Shown here: piece by piece, positions 22,001 to 34,921 of the stretch | Layout: each line of letters opens with the position of its first letter | How positions within the stretch are numbered: the stretch's first letter is position 1 | Program-made: the position numbers and the translations under genes | Assembly (NCBI GenBank): GCA_024741835.1 | Contig: JAENRP010000195.1 | Location: 17,227 to 81,226 of the forward strand | Origin: Diplocarpon mali | Taxonomy: Eukaryota > Ascomycota > Leotiomycetes > Helotiales > Drepanopezizaceae | Reading direction: 5' to 3' | Length of the DNA: 64,000 nucleotides | Notes under the pieces: model-generated | The model's input: the letters and a program-made list of their open reading frames with translations, nothing else | Databases searched by the model: none | Told to the model about the DNA's origin: nothing

Positions 22001-24869
22001 GCTTGTTTGCAACAGTTCGACCCATGAAAACCTCCAAGAAGGCTGACCGGGCATCATTGCTGAGATTCTCATCTGGGTTATTGAAAACTTCGAGCAGGAC
22101 CCGAACAACTTCGGAATTGAGAAGCTCAGCACTGGTGACGCTCTCTAAAACATCGCCATCGAAGTAGGCAGCAAGGGTGGTGAAAAGCTTGTTCCCATCA
22201 CCCGGTTTTGCGTGCAGATAATGAGCTTCAATGTCCGAGGCGAGTCCTTGAAGGCTAGTCAAGATCTTGGTGGCTTTCTTCTTCATACTCTTGCTATTCT
22301 TTTCATTTTCGTGTACATCCAAGAATGTCTTGGCCCGCTGGGCAATAAGCTGCTGCATGCTAGTAGCATCTGTGGGGAGACGATCTGGCGGCCCATCAAT
22401 CGACATGGTAGATCCTCGAGAACTTGGCGACGGGCTGATGTCATCCGGGATATCATCATTCTCATTTTCTTCTTCGTTGACCTCGTTATCCTCGTCTGAA
22501 GAATCGTCGTCTTCGTCATTACCTGGTGCGCGGCTAGTCTTCTCGGATGTCTTCGGGTTTCCATTTGCTACAACAGGTTCCACTTCTTCGATCGCTGGCG
22601 ACTCCTCGGACACAGGTTTGGCGCGTTCCTTCGCGGTGGCAAGCTTCGCAATCTCAGAAATGACGCCCTCGCGATAGAATTGATAACGATAAATGTCATC
22701 AAGACGAGCCAGGAGCAACTCTGCTGCTTGGAGAGCGTAATTTACTAGAGTAGGGTGATCTTGTTGGGAGAGGATTGCAGCCAGGAAAGAGGCATATGGT
22801 ACTGATCGAAGAGCTTCCATCAGTATGCCCGTATCGAGGTTAGAAAGCATCTTGATCTGGGCAGTCAAGACCTTCTGTCGCACGCTCAAATTCACTGTGC
22901 TTGAGAACGCGTCTGTTAATGTGGGGAAGAGAATAATGGCGAACCGCTTGACTTCCTCCTTGCAGCCCTCCAATAGCTCAAGTCGTTTCTCGTTGGAGGA
23001 TTTCTTCCTGGAGCTCGAAGAGGCGACAGTAGCCGCAGCAGCGTCTACATCCAGAAGATCTGCGATGGACACATCGGATTCTCTAGGCAACCCAGGAAGC
23101 ATTTCACAGATAACATTAAGGGTTTCGATGACTTGCTCGCGAGGTCTGTGGATCAAAGCTTGCATAACCACAACGCTGTCTAACTTCGAAGCCGCGTCAT
23201 CTTTGGGATTCGGAGGAGATACTCCGGTCAAGATCTGATATAGGGTTTCCACCACATTCATTTTGAGCAGCTCGGCCGATAGTCTTGCACTGGCCTTTGC
23301 TGTGAATGCAAGAACTCGGAGAAATTGGGTGTGGATGTTGGGTCCAATGAGATTGGTCGTGCCTGGCAGCAGCAATCGGAGAACTGCCTGGAGCAGGTCG
23401 GTACTCACAAGCTCTTCGAGCTTGTTAGGGTGGTATCGGAAGCTCTCTACAACTCGAGAGACGCACAAGGAGCCCTGCTCAACAACCTTTTGGTCATTTG
23501 AGCTTAGTACATTCAACAGGATCGGCATTACATCTTTAATGACGTTGAAAGATTCTTCAGGGATGTTGCGGCAGCAATTGGCAGCTGTAGTCACGGCCGT
23601 TCTCTGCGTGCTTGTAGCGAAGAAATCGAGGTAAGTCAGGCAAGCGGTCAAGCCACCTTCACGGACAATCGAGGCAGGGTATTCGACAGAAATCTTCTCC
23701 AGAGTCTGTTCCCATGAAGATTAGTCAATGCTTCCAAATGGAACGAGAAACCTTACGCTCAGAGCCTGCTCTGCCAGATCGATGAAGTGGATCTCCAGTA
23801 ACTTGGCGCAAAGAACGGGGACAGCACCTCCATAGACCACATTCGCAGTGCTGGCTGGTAGGGCCTCCATTAGATTGGCAAGGCAGCGGCAAGCAAGAAG
23901 CATCATCTCGGGGTTTTCCTCTCCAAAATCAGATGGCTGCATGAGCACAACCAGTTCCTTGACGAAGGTATCAGGCGAGAAGTGTCCAGCGAGATTGTCC
24001 TCGGTCGATACGAGTAGGATTTCAGATAGTTCTTGGAGTGCGATCAGTTGTACTGAGGGGTCATCCTTTTGCTTTAGATTATCCAGTATATCCCGTAACC
24101 TCGTGGAGACGCCTGACATCATGCCACTCAAAGCTCTGAGTGTGCTCGAGAGCCCATGAGGAGGACCTCCTGGTCCGCCAAACCCTCCGAACGGGTCATC
24201 GTCATCGTGTTCGTCGTAACGATGTGCCATTTCTTCGTCTTCATCCTCATCGCTCACGTCCTCCTCGCCTGCAGCAGGTGCAGCCTTATCGTCTATGGCG
24301 TTATCCTCATCTATCGTGCTACTGACTGTCTTCTTCGACCGGCGACTGGAGCTGGGAGCGGCCACGCTGTCTGAATGTGACTTAGTCAGAGGTGTGGGAG
24401 ATTTGATATTTATGCGACGTGACAAACCTTGAGCAGTCTTCTTATTCCGGGTTGACTTGCGTTTCGAGGAACCCGAGATCGCTGACGGAGGATCGTTGGA
24501 CGGACCGGCAGAATCACTGGAAGACGGTCAGCATTGAAAGGATCTGCAACGTGACATCATGTACCCAGGACTCGACATCACCGCAGGCGTCTTTCCCTTC
24601 TTCCGACGAGATGGAGGAGCAGGCGCGGCTGTATCTGTCTCGACGACCTTCTGTCGCTTGGGACGTCTGCCAGATGATGCCTTTGCTGGCTCGGGATCGG
24701 GGATAGGGCTGGGATCACGCGCAGTTGCTTTACGCTTTCTCACTGATGGAGGCGGAGGCTGGGGTCGACTTGACGCAGTCGAGGAAGCTCCTGCAGTACC
24801 AACAGTCGATTCTAAGGAACTGGCTGCCTGCCTCGCTGCCGCTCTTGTGATTCTGCTGCTGGGAGGCAT
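19090..24869 (-). CDS. UFD4: HECT-type E3 ubiquitin ligase Ufd4 (TRIP12 family)
   Basis: Six exons join in frame: 24869-24565, 24516-24428, 24370-23757, 23705-19547, 19490-19341 and 19295-19090 (about 1840 aa). The N-terminus (MPPSSRITRAAARQAASS) is basic and disordered with nuclear-localisation-like KRKA and RRPKRQK. Next comes an acidic stretch, then armadillo-like repeats (LVLMQPSDFGEENPEMMLLA, LTACLTYLDFFATSTQRT). The C-terminal HECT domain includes EVEYFEEVGTGLGPTLEFYS, FTPDELVMLFG and the catalytic Cys in PSVMTCVNYLKLP near the end. The protein ends GAFHLS. Ufd4 extends ubiquitin chains on ubiquitin-fusion substrates and works with Ubr1 in N-degron turnover. The intron at 24427-24371 is inferred from signals; reading through it would also stay open for a while. 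Identification of family is secure. Confidence 0.94.
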
Positions 24870-26860
24870 GAGTATTTGAGTCTGACGCTGATGCGATGTT
24901 GTGGAGAGTTCTGATGCGGATCGAAAGCAAAGACAGGTAGGTGGGATAGGGACGGTCTTAAGAAGAAGAAGAGGGCAGTGAAATGGGCAGACCTGGAAGT
25001 TCCTGAATTCGATACTGCTGCGGGAATAGAATTCATTCGTTGATCCATCGGCCTACGCCATTTGGTGGCAGAGACTCGTCCTGTCGCAGGGGGGTCGATG
25101 TTGTGTCGTGAGGGGGAGGTGGGAGGGTTAGATTCATCAAGATGTCGCGAGTAGTGAGGTGACGAAGACTGTAGAGTGTTGAATACCAGAGTCGTGCCTT
25201 TCAGATATGAAGGCTCGCTTACGGCGCTAGCGTGCTGTGCTCAGTGGCACCTCTCCTTTGCCGCCGCGCAACAGGCATCGATTTGAGTCGAGAGTCGGTC
25301 GAGTTGAATCGCAGAGAGAGAAGGTTTCTCGTGTGTTTCTTTTCGATCAAGAGAATCAATGCTGTGGGACGTGGCGATTGCGCACTTGTCTTGATGCTCT
25401 GCTCTGCTCAGTCCTGGAGGTATCGTACTGGCAATTGCTGCCGATACGGTATCGGCTCACTTATCACAGAATGACGTGGAGGGGACTAGCAGGGCTGGAT
25501 CGCTCGTTCTCCAGCTTCGTCTGAGTTGTTGGTAATTGATGAAAGACTGAAAACCCTGTGTACTAAGGTTCCTTAGTCAGGTATTCCCACGTCGCATGGT
25601 TATTCTGCATGTTATGTTGCCTTTCCTAAGATTATTCCAACATTCGTTACAGTACCTTTACGCCTTTACTTGCGTCTCGCCTTCTCCTGACCGCCCATTC
25701 CTGACTACCCTCGTCGTCCATCTCCCTTCTGCAGTAATGGAAGCTCTGACTCTATCTAGGTTCCAGATATCTCATATCTGAAATCATTGTCCGCTGAATA
25801 TCCTGTCATTTGTTTGAGCCGTATTCCTCCAGCCAGATCCAGCAACAGTGCTCAGTTAAATCATCACATTCCCGCTTGCCGGACTAGCCTATTTGTTCAC
25901 TCTGCTTGCTTGGCCATGTTTGCGCCAGCTTTGCTCAAATATACTTCAGAGTCTTGCACGCTCGCAATGGAAGTTTCTTGGACAGCTTGTATACTCTGGA
26001 GCCCCTGGGTTAGCAGGGGCAGCGGGTGTATCGCAGCATGAAAGCCCTAGGCCTAGTGTAGCACCTTCAACATCTGCTGTCTTGCAACCTTGAGCACGAT
26101 TCAATCCATCTCGCAGATCGGCAGGATAACGCGCTCTGGCATCATTTTTCCTCTTGGAAGGTGAAGCTTTCCCCAGACGAGGACTATTCTGTTTGGTTCT
26201 GAAACTCGTGAGAGATTGCACTACTTGAAAAATTGGTAGGTGATATGAAGCGGTTTGTTATTGTTCTACTCTGCATTTCTTTCAGAACAAATCACAGAGT
26301 CAAGCAGCGTCCGGAGAGCTCGAGACTACCTAGCAAGGTGTTCTTATGCACGTCAATTCCAATGGCTGGCCCGGATGGTTGAGTTTTCGACAGATCTTCA
26401 AGATAGTACTCCAAGTCTGCTGGGGAACACCGTTCCGCATTCTCTTCGATCTCCGAGACTCTCTTGCTCCCAAGGCGCTTGGCTATGGATCAAGAAGAGC
26501 CTCTTGATGGATGTCTCTGTTTTGAAAAGTCATCTCTGTCTCTCCTGGACAAATCTTACAGCTATAGATCATTGGTGTAAAGCGATATGAATGCGAAGCT
26601 CAACGCTCGTTGGAAGTCAGCTAATCGTCGGCAAGAAGGGGCTGTCGATGAAAAGTTCACCGCATCTTTCAGGGCGCAATTGTCTTGTGGCCGTAGGTTC
26701 GTTCTTTAGCTCCACTTTGATTTTGCCCAGCTGGTCTTGGCCGGGCATCTTTGATCTCCATTTAAGAAGAAAACCACCTTCTCTGGTGCTCACAGATCAC
26801 GTATTTATGTATTTACTTGCTTTACCTTTACGCCTTCTTGAACTACATGCGCATCATAAT
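24870..26860. other. Long region upstream of UFD4, no gene recognised
   Basis: The interval covers the UFD4 promoter and leader. Open frames up to about 134 codons occur on both strands, but none shows family motifs or sustained coding character. Confidence 0.45.
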
Positions 26861-27946
26861 CTAGCGGATCAATCTCGTAATAAGCTTCCCAGTGTCAGCT
26901 CCACTGAACAATCGCATCCACACCTCTGGCTGCAGTTCAATCTTTGCCTCCACAATAGCCTCTCCTTCACCGAGCACAATCCTTCCATCCGCTAGAGCAG
27001 TAATCAGTTCGCCCAGGATTTCCGGCACTGTCGCTATGTAGTTCAGCATAATGAATCCCTGGGTCGCAAAACGACCCGATACCAACGCGAACCAGTTCTT
27101 CAAAAGCATCGGCTGACCAGTGTTGTAATCGCTCACAGCACCTCAAACAGCAAGTTTCCCATTCCTCTTAACTCTGGTTAGCACTACATCCAGCACATAG
27201 CCGCCGACATTGTCGAAGTATAACCCCACTTCATCAGGCGTAGCAGCGACCAAGTCGGCCTCGAATGTGGGCGAGTTGTAGTTGCTGACGCAGGCATGCG
27301 CCCCTAGCTCTCGAACCCACTGGCACTTTATGTCGAAGCCTGCGATACCCACAACCCGCCTTGCACCTAGCAGCTTTACCGCAATCTGGACGGCCTCGAG
27401 AAGAATTTGGAGTCCGCAATGCTTTTCCGAGAAATCAATCAAGGCTCTAAGGCTGTCGCATGACATAAGCATAGCTGAGGAGCACTGTATTTCTCAGGCC
27501 TCTTGCGACAGGCCCAAGATTACCAAGCAGAAAGTCAGGGAGCACCCACCATGCTACCTGTTGCGCCTGCGGCAGCAGAGATCACGATATTGTCCTGGGG
27601 TTTTGCCTCTCCGGCACAGTACAAGCCAGTTGTAGGCAGCTAACCCAGATTGTACGTCGGGGAGAGAGACTCGAGAGCAGTGCCGATAAGTCCAGATCGC
27701 ATGGGCGAGCCAAGTGGAACCGTTGGAACATAGAACCGCGCTGGAGTTACAGTGCTTTGTATAATGTTCCGCAGGCCAGTGTCGTTGGAGAAGTAGTCGA
27801 TTTTGCAAGGGACTTGGCTATCTTCCAACGCCGGGAGCTTGGTGTTTTGGAAGCTCGGAGGTGGCCTCAGATCCTGAGAGGTTCGGTGCTCCTGCAGGTT
27901 TGGAGGCGAGAATCCATTGTTTGGTCGTATGAGTTGGAGACGACAT
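26861..27946 (-). pseudogene. Decayed medium-chain (zinc-independent) NAD(P)-dependent reductase
   Basis: Fragments appear in the order of a medium-chain reductase of the prostaglandin/leukotriene reductase or CurA type. An N-terminal TTKQWILASKP (near 27920) is followed in another frame by KIDYFSNDTGLRNI. There is then a stop, and a large deletion before a cofactor segment NIVISAAAGATGSMVG. A further block after a gap reads LLGARRVVGIAGFDIKCQWV, and then TPDEVGLYFDNVGGYVLDVV. The C-terminal part (GAVSDYNTGQP) is separated from GKLAV by TGA where relatives have Cys. At least one frame change, three stops and the missing middle make a working protein very unlikely. Introns could hide some breaks but not all. 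The flanks have no neighbours that would suggest a lost cluster. Confidence 0.78.
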
Positions 27947-30404
27947 GTTGGATGAGCTAAACACTGTCACGGAAGAACAGGAGGTTCTTCTCGGGGCATG
28001 ATGGGAACTCACATGTCAAAATGTGATGAAACCCTGACAATTGTCCAGACGAGATGCAGAAACAGGGCCGGTAATCCATAGATATTCTCCGCTTCTGTGC
28101 AGCTCTGAATCTCAGGACCGGGTTATCGCATTGTCGTCCCAAGACTTAGAGTCCTGCTCCAGATCTTCGAAAAGCCTGTAATTTAAGAAGAATTTCCGAA
28201 GGACAGAGCGTTGTTGATGATTTCTTCCGGATCCACAGCCGGGCGGAGATAAGCAAAGCACGGCGGCCGGTTTTGAACGCCGATCGTTGGTGGTAGTAAA
28301 ACGTACGGAGGTTCGAGCCCGCAGTTGTTCTTGACCAACAGATTCCATGTCCGGACTCAGACCGTTTGCTGTGCACGAACATGTCACGCGTGTATGCCGC
28401 CGGGGACAAGGAGATTCCAGACCCGATACCTCGGAAATTTCTCGCCTCAACGACCTATAAAAGGAGCAGGGATGCGGGTGCTCTGGTAGTATGAGCCTGC
28501 CAGAACACGGAGACAAGTGGTCGAGAACTTTGCGGTTTGGGAGATGGGGGACTACTGTGGCGGAGGACACAAGAACAATATCGTGGCGACGGCGATCGGG
28601 GATGACGAGTCGGCGTTGGAGTAAGGTCTAACGAAGTCGCTCTATGCCGTATGGCCAGTACTAAACGATCTGTTTGGATGCATGCGAAAGCGGCAGATCA
28701 CAACAGATGGCGAGCCTGAAGTCTGAAGACTTTCTTTCGAACTGTAGATCGTAGGAGATATGATGATGGCCACTTGTACTGCTCAGCTATAAATGGGCAA
28801 TACACGCAAAGGCTTGTCGCCTTGGAATTAGTTTTGGTTGTCATGACAGCCTTTCAGATGTAGAAAATAAAAACACCTAGTTCAAGTAGGGGAATGCTAA
28901 GCGAGGATCAAGACCCCTGACTTGATGTGTTGACATTGAGTTCCAGGCTTGATGACACCAACCCCACCAGTATATACGGGAGATGAAGACTCTACGATGT
29001 GCAACCAAGGAGTCTCATTGTCTGGAATGGATACCGTACATTTCGACCGCAGGGCAGTGGATCTTGGAATTTCATTGGTAATCTTCATTCAGTCGAGTGT
29101 TTCTGAACAGGCTGGCATGTGCATTCAAAGCTGTGATCATCTTCTACCATGCCACTTTCACCACGACTGTTTTCCAGGCCCTTTTGTTTTTTTAACGCCT
29201 TCTTCATTGTAGTAGATCAATCGTCGTTGGAATTAAACACCCCTCAACTCCGTAGGTAGTTCGGGACAGGCGTTGCCGGACTGGTTTTGAAGACACATAA
29301 TCATGGTGAAAGGAATCGTTCGAATCTAGAGTAGGGACTTTGCTATCGTCTACTCGTTCTTTTCTTCTCAAACTACTACTAGCGCATTGCGAATCAAAGC
29401 TACTCAGATCCGTAATCCTCTTGAATAACTACTGCAATGGAGCCCCCGGAATCATCACATCACCTTCGAGTAGGTTCCGAGGTGGAATTGCACATTTTCC
29501 CTCTCTTCCCTTTTAACGTGCTATATCAGTCTGAAACTATGGAGCACGGGCGAGAAGCGCTGTGGTCGTAATCTTACACCTCAAGGGAAAACTATCATGA
29601 GAAATTCCTTGCGATTCCTAAGACATGAGCCTCCTTCCCTCGGTCGAAAAGAGGCTCTCCAGGTCTTCAGCTTAGCCTTTGTCTCGAGGGAGTGCTTTAG
29701 ACAGATGGTAGAGCCGAGGAATCGTCTCAGGTCTAGCCCAGCTCTCCTTATCCCAGGCTGCAAACGCCTCCCTACGCGTGTTGCGACAATTGATTTGGTT
29801 ACTCGTCAGGCGTCTGCTAGTTGTCGGCGACCATCTCACCCTCCGCCTGGACGTTTAACAGAAAGCTACTTAAACCTTCGAAAATCTTAGCCCTTCTTAC
29901 CAAGAGCTTCCAGGTGTATATCTCGTGCGATTTGAGAGCAATGTGTCACGGCAATGTGCAGATACCTTGCCAATCAGCGATCGAAGTTGAGTTGATTTAA
30001 GCTGGATGCGTAGGTGGTTGAGCAGTGTCAACCCAACTCAACAATTTTCATTGCTTCGCATCAACCAAAAGAAGACAGTTTTTGAATTGAGTTGAGTCCT
30101 TAGAGGATGCATCAGTAGGATGTTTACGGGCACTCGCTTCTCTAGCTAGGCATTTAGGTGCACGGGCCGTAATGCCATCCGCGCTGATGACGACGAGGCT
30201 GGAGGTCCTTTGTGGCGCAGAGGTTAGTGGAGCTTGATGGTCACCCGCTAGTCGACCACATTCCAACATTCCAACCTCGCATCTCCGCCCCTCCAGACGA
30301 CTCTGGTCTAAATCTTGGTTCTAGAGGACTCCAGAAACTTCCGATCGATTCTCGAAGCTGCATTTCGATATCGAGAGTCTGCAACGCTGGGCGACGCTCC
30401 CAAG
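27947..30404. other. Gene-poor interval upstream of NPC1
   Basis: About 2.5 kb without a supportable gene. Several 60-150 codon frames exist but look random. A chance GGTTCGAGCCC at about 28310 lacks the rest of a tRNA. The end of the interval should be the NPC1 promoter. Confidence 0.45.
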
Positions 30405-33400
30405 ATGGGGTTGCGGTATCTGGCGGCGGCGGCGGCCGGCCTGCTCACCTTGGCGTCCGGGGAGCTGTTCACGCCGAAGCATGAAGCAGGGAGATGTGCT
30501 ATTCGAGGCACATGTGGTAGCAAAGGCTTCTTTTCGCCAGCTCTGCCATGCCCAGATAATGGTCTGGCAAAGGAGCCAGAGGACGACGTGAGGGAACAGC
30601 TCGTGGAGATATGTGGCGCGAGGTGGAAGGCTGGCCCAGTGTGTTGTGAGAAAGAACAGGTATAATCGCGTCGCCATATGGTGAGGGGGTCGCTAACAGC
30701 TCTCAGCTTGATACATTGTCGGACAACCTTGGAAGAGCGCAGAGCTTCGTCGCAGAATGTCCAGCTTGCAAAGACAATTTCTGGAACATTTTCTGTACCT
30801 TCACCTGCTCGCCAGACCAATCGCTTTTCGTCAATGTTACACAAACTGAGTTGAGCTCTGGGGAGCTGAGAGTGACAGAGCTTGACCAACTGGTGTCGGA
30901 TGAATATGGATCTGGCTTCTTCGACAGCTGCAAGGATGTCAAGTTCGGACCTACTAACAATAATGCAATGTCCTTCATTGGAGGGGGTGCAAAGAACTAC
31001 ACCGACTTTTTGAAGTTCCTAGGGCACAAAAACCCACCATTTGGATCGCCCTTTCAGATAAACTACCCTCGGCCGAGCGACTACCAAGAAAAAGATATGG
31101 GCCCGTTGGCCATGACACCGAAGGCGTGCAACGACGAAGATCCGAATTTCAGATGCCCATGTGTCGACTGTCCTGCTGTATGCCCTGAACTCCCAGAGTT
31201 ATCCGGTTCACGTTCGTGCCATGTGGGAAAGCTGCCATGTTTATCGTTCGGAGCTATCCTAACGTACGGCATTATTATCCTACTTCTTGCTACCGCTGTT
31301 TCCGGGCATATCGCGTGGGCAAAACATTCAAGACGGAGAAGCGAGCGTCTGCGACTTCTCCAAGACGCCTCACCAAGTGATGATGAGGACGAGGGCGATA
31401 TGGTTCATAATGGGGCCATGTATGATAGGCCACAGAGAAACTACAGGATCAACTCGGTTTGTGACAGCGCGTTCAGTCACTTGGGCTTCACTGCGGCTCG
31501 ATTTCCTGGTATCACCATTGGACTGAGCATTCTCATGGTTGGCCTTCTGAGTATCGGCTGGGTCCGATTCGAAATCGAAAAGGACCCTGCTCGGTTGTGG
31601 GTCAGCCCGACATCCGCTGCTGCCGAAGAGAAGAGCTTCTTTGATAGCAATTTCGGCCCATTCTATCGTGCAGAGCAAGTCTTCTTGGTCAACGAGACTG
31701 TCTCGAATGGTTCAAGCCCGGTTTTGAGTTTTGAAACTCTGAAATGGTGGCTAGATGCGGAGAAGCGTGTCAGCAATCTGAAAGGGCAAAAGCTCAATGC
31801 GACCCTCAGCGATGTGTGCTTCAAGCCCACAGGGGATTCCTGCGTAATCCAATCAGTAGCTGCATATTTTGGAAATGATATCAGGAGCGTAACCGAGGAA
31901 ACTTGGAAAACACGTCTCCAATCCTGCATCAAGTCTCCTGTCGACTGCCTTCCAGATTTCCAGCAACCAATCGACCCTACCATGATCCTTGGTGGCTTGC
32001 AAGGAGTCGGGGACATCGCTGATTCGCCTGCAACTATTGTTACTTGGGTTGTACAGAATTATGCCGAAGGATCGCCGGGAGTCGAAAGGGCGATGGACTG
32101 GGAGCAAACTCTGAAAGACACTCTTCTTGAGCTTCAGGGAGAGGCATCCGATAGAGGTCTGAGGTTGTCCTTCTCCACCGAGGTTAGCTTGGAGCAAGAA
32201 CTCAACAAATCTACCAACACGGATGCGAAGATAGTGATCATAAGCTACATCATCATGTTCTTCTATGCATCCCTCGCCTTAGGTTCCACTACGCTATCTG
32301 TTCGATCTGTGCTGCGAAACCCAGCTGCTTCGCTTGTGGAATCCAAGTTTACGCTTGGTGTCGTAGGAATCGTGATAGTGCTGATGTCCATCTCTGCCTC
32401 TGTTGGTCTCTTCTCGGCCGCTGGGATCAAGGTCACTCTTATCATCGCGGAGGTCATTCCGTTCATCGTCCTCGCCGTTGGGGTGGATAATATCTTCCTA
32501 ATCGTCCATGAGTTCGAGAGGGTGAATGTTAGCCATCCCGATGAGATGGTCGAGTTCAGAATCGCTAAGGCCCTGGGACGAATGGGGCCCTCTATTCTGC
32601 TGTCTGCAATCACAGAGACGATTGCCTTCTCCCTTGGAGCACTTGTGGGCATGCCTGCTGTACGCAACTTCGCTGTTTACGCCGCTGGCGCCGTCTTCAT
32701 CAACGCCCTGCTTCAGGTGACCATGTTCGTCTCTGTGCTTACTCTGAACCAAAGACGAGTCGAAGATCGTCGTGCGGATTGCATCCCATGTATTCAGATT
32801 AAGACTGCCGGTATGCAACTCGGCTCCGGCGGTGATGGATACATGAGACCATATGAAGGTCAAGAGGAAGGAACCCTTCAGCAATTCATCCGCAAAATAT
32901 ACGCACCAACGATCTTGGGCAAGAAGGTCAAGGGTGCGGTTCTCATCATATTCTTAGGAGTTTTCACAGCCGGGGTTTCACTAATCCCGGAGGTCTCCCT
33001 CGGTCTCGATCAGAGAGTTGCAATTCCTGACGACTCCTACTTGATTCCCTACTTCAACGATCTTTACGACTATTTTGAATCCGGTCCCCCAATTTACTTT
33101 GTGACTCGAGAATTGAACGTCACGCAAAGGCTACATCAACAACAACTCTGCTCCCGTTTCAGCACGTGCGAGCCAGACTCCATCGTGAATGTGGTGGAAG
33201 GAGAGCGAAAACGGTCAAACATCTCCTACATTGCTTCTACTCCTGCAAGCTGGATCGATGATTATTTCCGGTGGCTTGATCCCAGCCTCGCGGATTGTTG
33301 TAAGGAAAACGGCAAAATATGCTTCGAGGATCGCGATCAACCATGGAACGTTACTTTGTTTGGCATGCCCGAAGGCCAGGAGTTTATGCATTATCTCGAG

Positions 33401-34279
33401 AGATGGATCGACGCCCCATCAAACGTAGACTGCCCTCTCGGTGGAAAGGCAGCGTACAGCAGTGCCCTAGTGATTGACTCGGAAAGATCGACCATTCCAG
33501 CAAGCCACTTCCGAAGCGCACACACTCCACTGCGCAGCCAAAAGGCTTTCATCGATGCTTATGCCTCCGCCCGCCGAATCGCAGATGGCTTGAGTAGAGA
33601 AACCGGTGTTGAAGTCTTCCCATACAGCGTGTTCTACATCTTCTTCGATCAGTATGCTACCATTGTCCGTCTGACGGCAACGCTCCTCGGCTCAGCACTC
33701 GCCCTGATTCTCGTCATATCATCCATTCTCCTTGGGTCCCTTAGGACCGGCGCCGTCGTCACCGTAACAGTCATCATGATTGTCGTCGACGTTATCGGTA
33801 CCATGGCCGTCTTCGATGTCTCTCTCAACGCCGTCAGCCTGGTCAACCTGATTATCTGCGTCGGTATCGGAGTGGAATTCTGCGCTCACATCGCCAGAGC
33901 ATTTATGTTCCCATCACGCGCAGTTATGGAGCGCGCAAAGAGCAAGTTTCGCGGTAGAGATGCCCGGGCCTGGACCGCTCTTGTTAATGTAGGAGGCTCG
34001 GTCTTCTCCGGCATCACCATCACCAAGCTCCTCGGTGTGTTCGTCCTAGCGTTCACGAGAAGCAAGATCTTCGAGATATACTATTTCAGGATCTGGTTGG
34101 CGCTCGTGGTGTTCGCTGCCACCCACGCGCTGATCTTCCTCCCAGTCGCGTTGAGTCTATTGGGAGGTGAGGGGTATATGGATCCGGAGAGTGAAGGAGG
34201 ATTGGAGGAGGACTTGGCGAGTAGACGCTATCGTGCCTTGCTGCCGGAAGAGCAGGATGACTCTGAAGATGACTACTAA
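30405..34279 (+). CDS. NCR1: Niemann-Pick C1 type sterol transporter (Ncr1)
   Basis: Two exons, 30405-30659 and 30707-34279, encode about 1275 aa, the usual NPC1 length. A signal peptide (MGLRYLAAAAAGLLTLASG) leads into the Cys-rich luminal N-terminal domain (ECPACKDNFWNIFCTFTCSP, FRCPCVDCPAVCP), which binds sterol. A membrane helix near residue 263 and another near 349 flank a cytosolic loop. The sterol-sensing domain spans about 591-763 (KIVIISYIIMFFYASLALGS, AEVIPFIVLAVGVDNIFLIV). A second RND-type helix bundle spans about 1068-1233. The protein sits in the vacuolar or endosomal membrane and moves sterols and sphingolipids handed over by NPC2. The start gives a clean signal peptide. No breaks are seen. 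Confidence 0.96.
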
Positions 34280-34921
34280 GCATTGCCGGTCTGCTAAGTG
34301 GCTTTGTTGCTGTGTACTTGTAGCGAATAAATGCAACTAGGAAAGTGTGATGAAGGACGGAGTTGAGTTCATACTTCTAACAAGATATGTGTGACAATAG
34401 TAGCTAGTGATCTGACTACACTTAGAAGTGATGTGAGGAATTCCTGAGCACCCCCACTCGGTATTGACATCTTGAATCAAAGGCAAGGGCTTAGTGAGTG
34501 TCTTACCAATGCACAGAGCAGAGTCATACTAGAAACGCTATTTCGCTATACCTTAGGGACTGTCACCAATTGGGTTTATTATGGTATACAAAAGTCGCTA
34601 TCATCAGCACGTAGCTCTTACACGTTCTCCTAGCTGGTATCGATCTGACCACAGCATTCATGCCGAGTCCCGACATAATGCGCCCCAAAAAAAAGAATAA
34701 AGAAAGAGAGAGACCAGGCCCCAGTGATACTCGGAACAATAACATGGCGGCGCCAACCCCACGACGCACTCCCCATCCCGTACTCAATCCCAGCACTCTC
34801 CCTTCCATACACGCGAAATAAGAGCGCCCAATCCAAGCAAGCCTAAATGCAAGACAACCTCCGTGGCAATGGCCGCCAACAGAAAGACCGCTTCGAATAT
34901 TTTGGCGGGCGCCTTTAGTGG
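34280..34921. other. 3' region between convergent NPC1 and the NOT4-linked frame
   Basis: This stretch should hold both 3' untranslated regions. The minus-strand frame of 120 codons at 34563-34925 is low-complexity (a FFF/SLS run) and was not accepted. Confidence 0.5.

Noticed and set aside
28300..28325. GGTTCGAGCCC resembling a tRNA B box
   Set aside because: No A box, no acceptor stem and no cloverleaf could be built around it.
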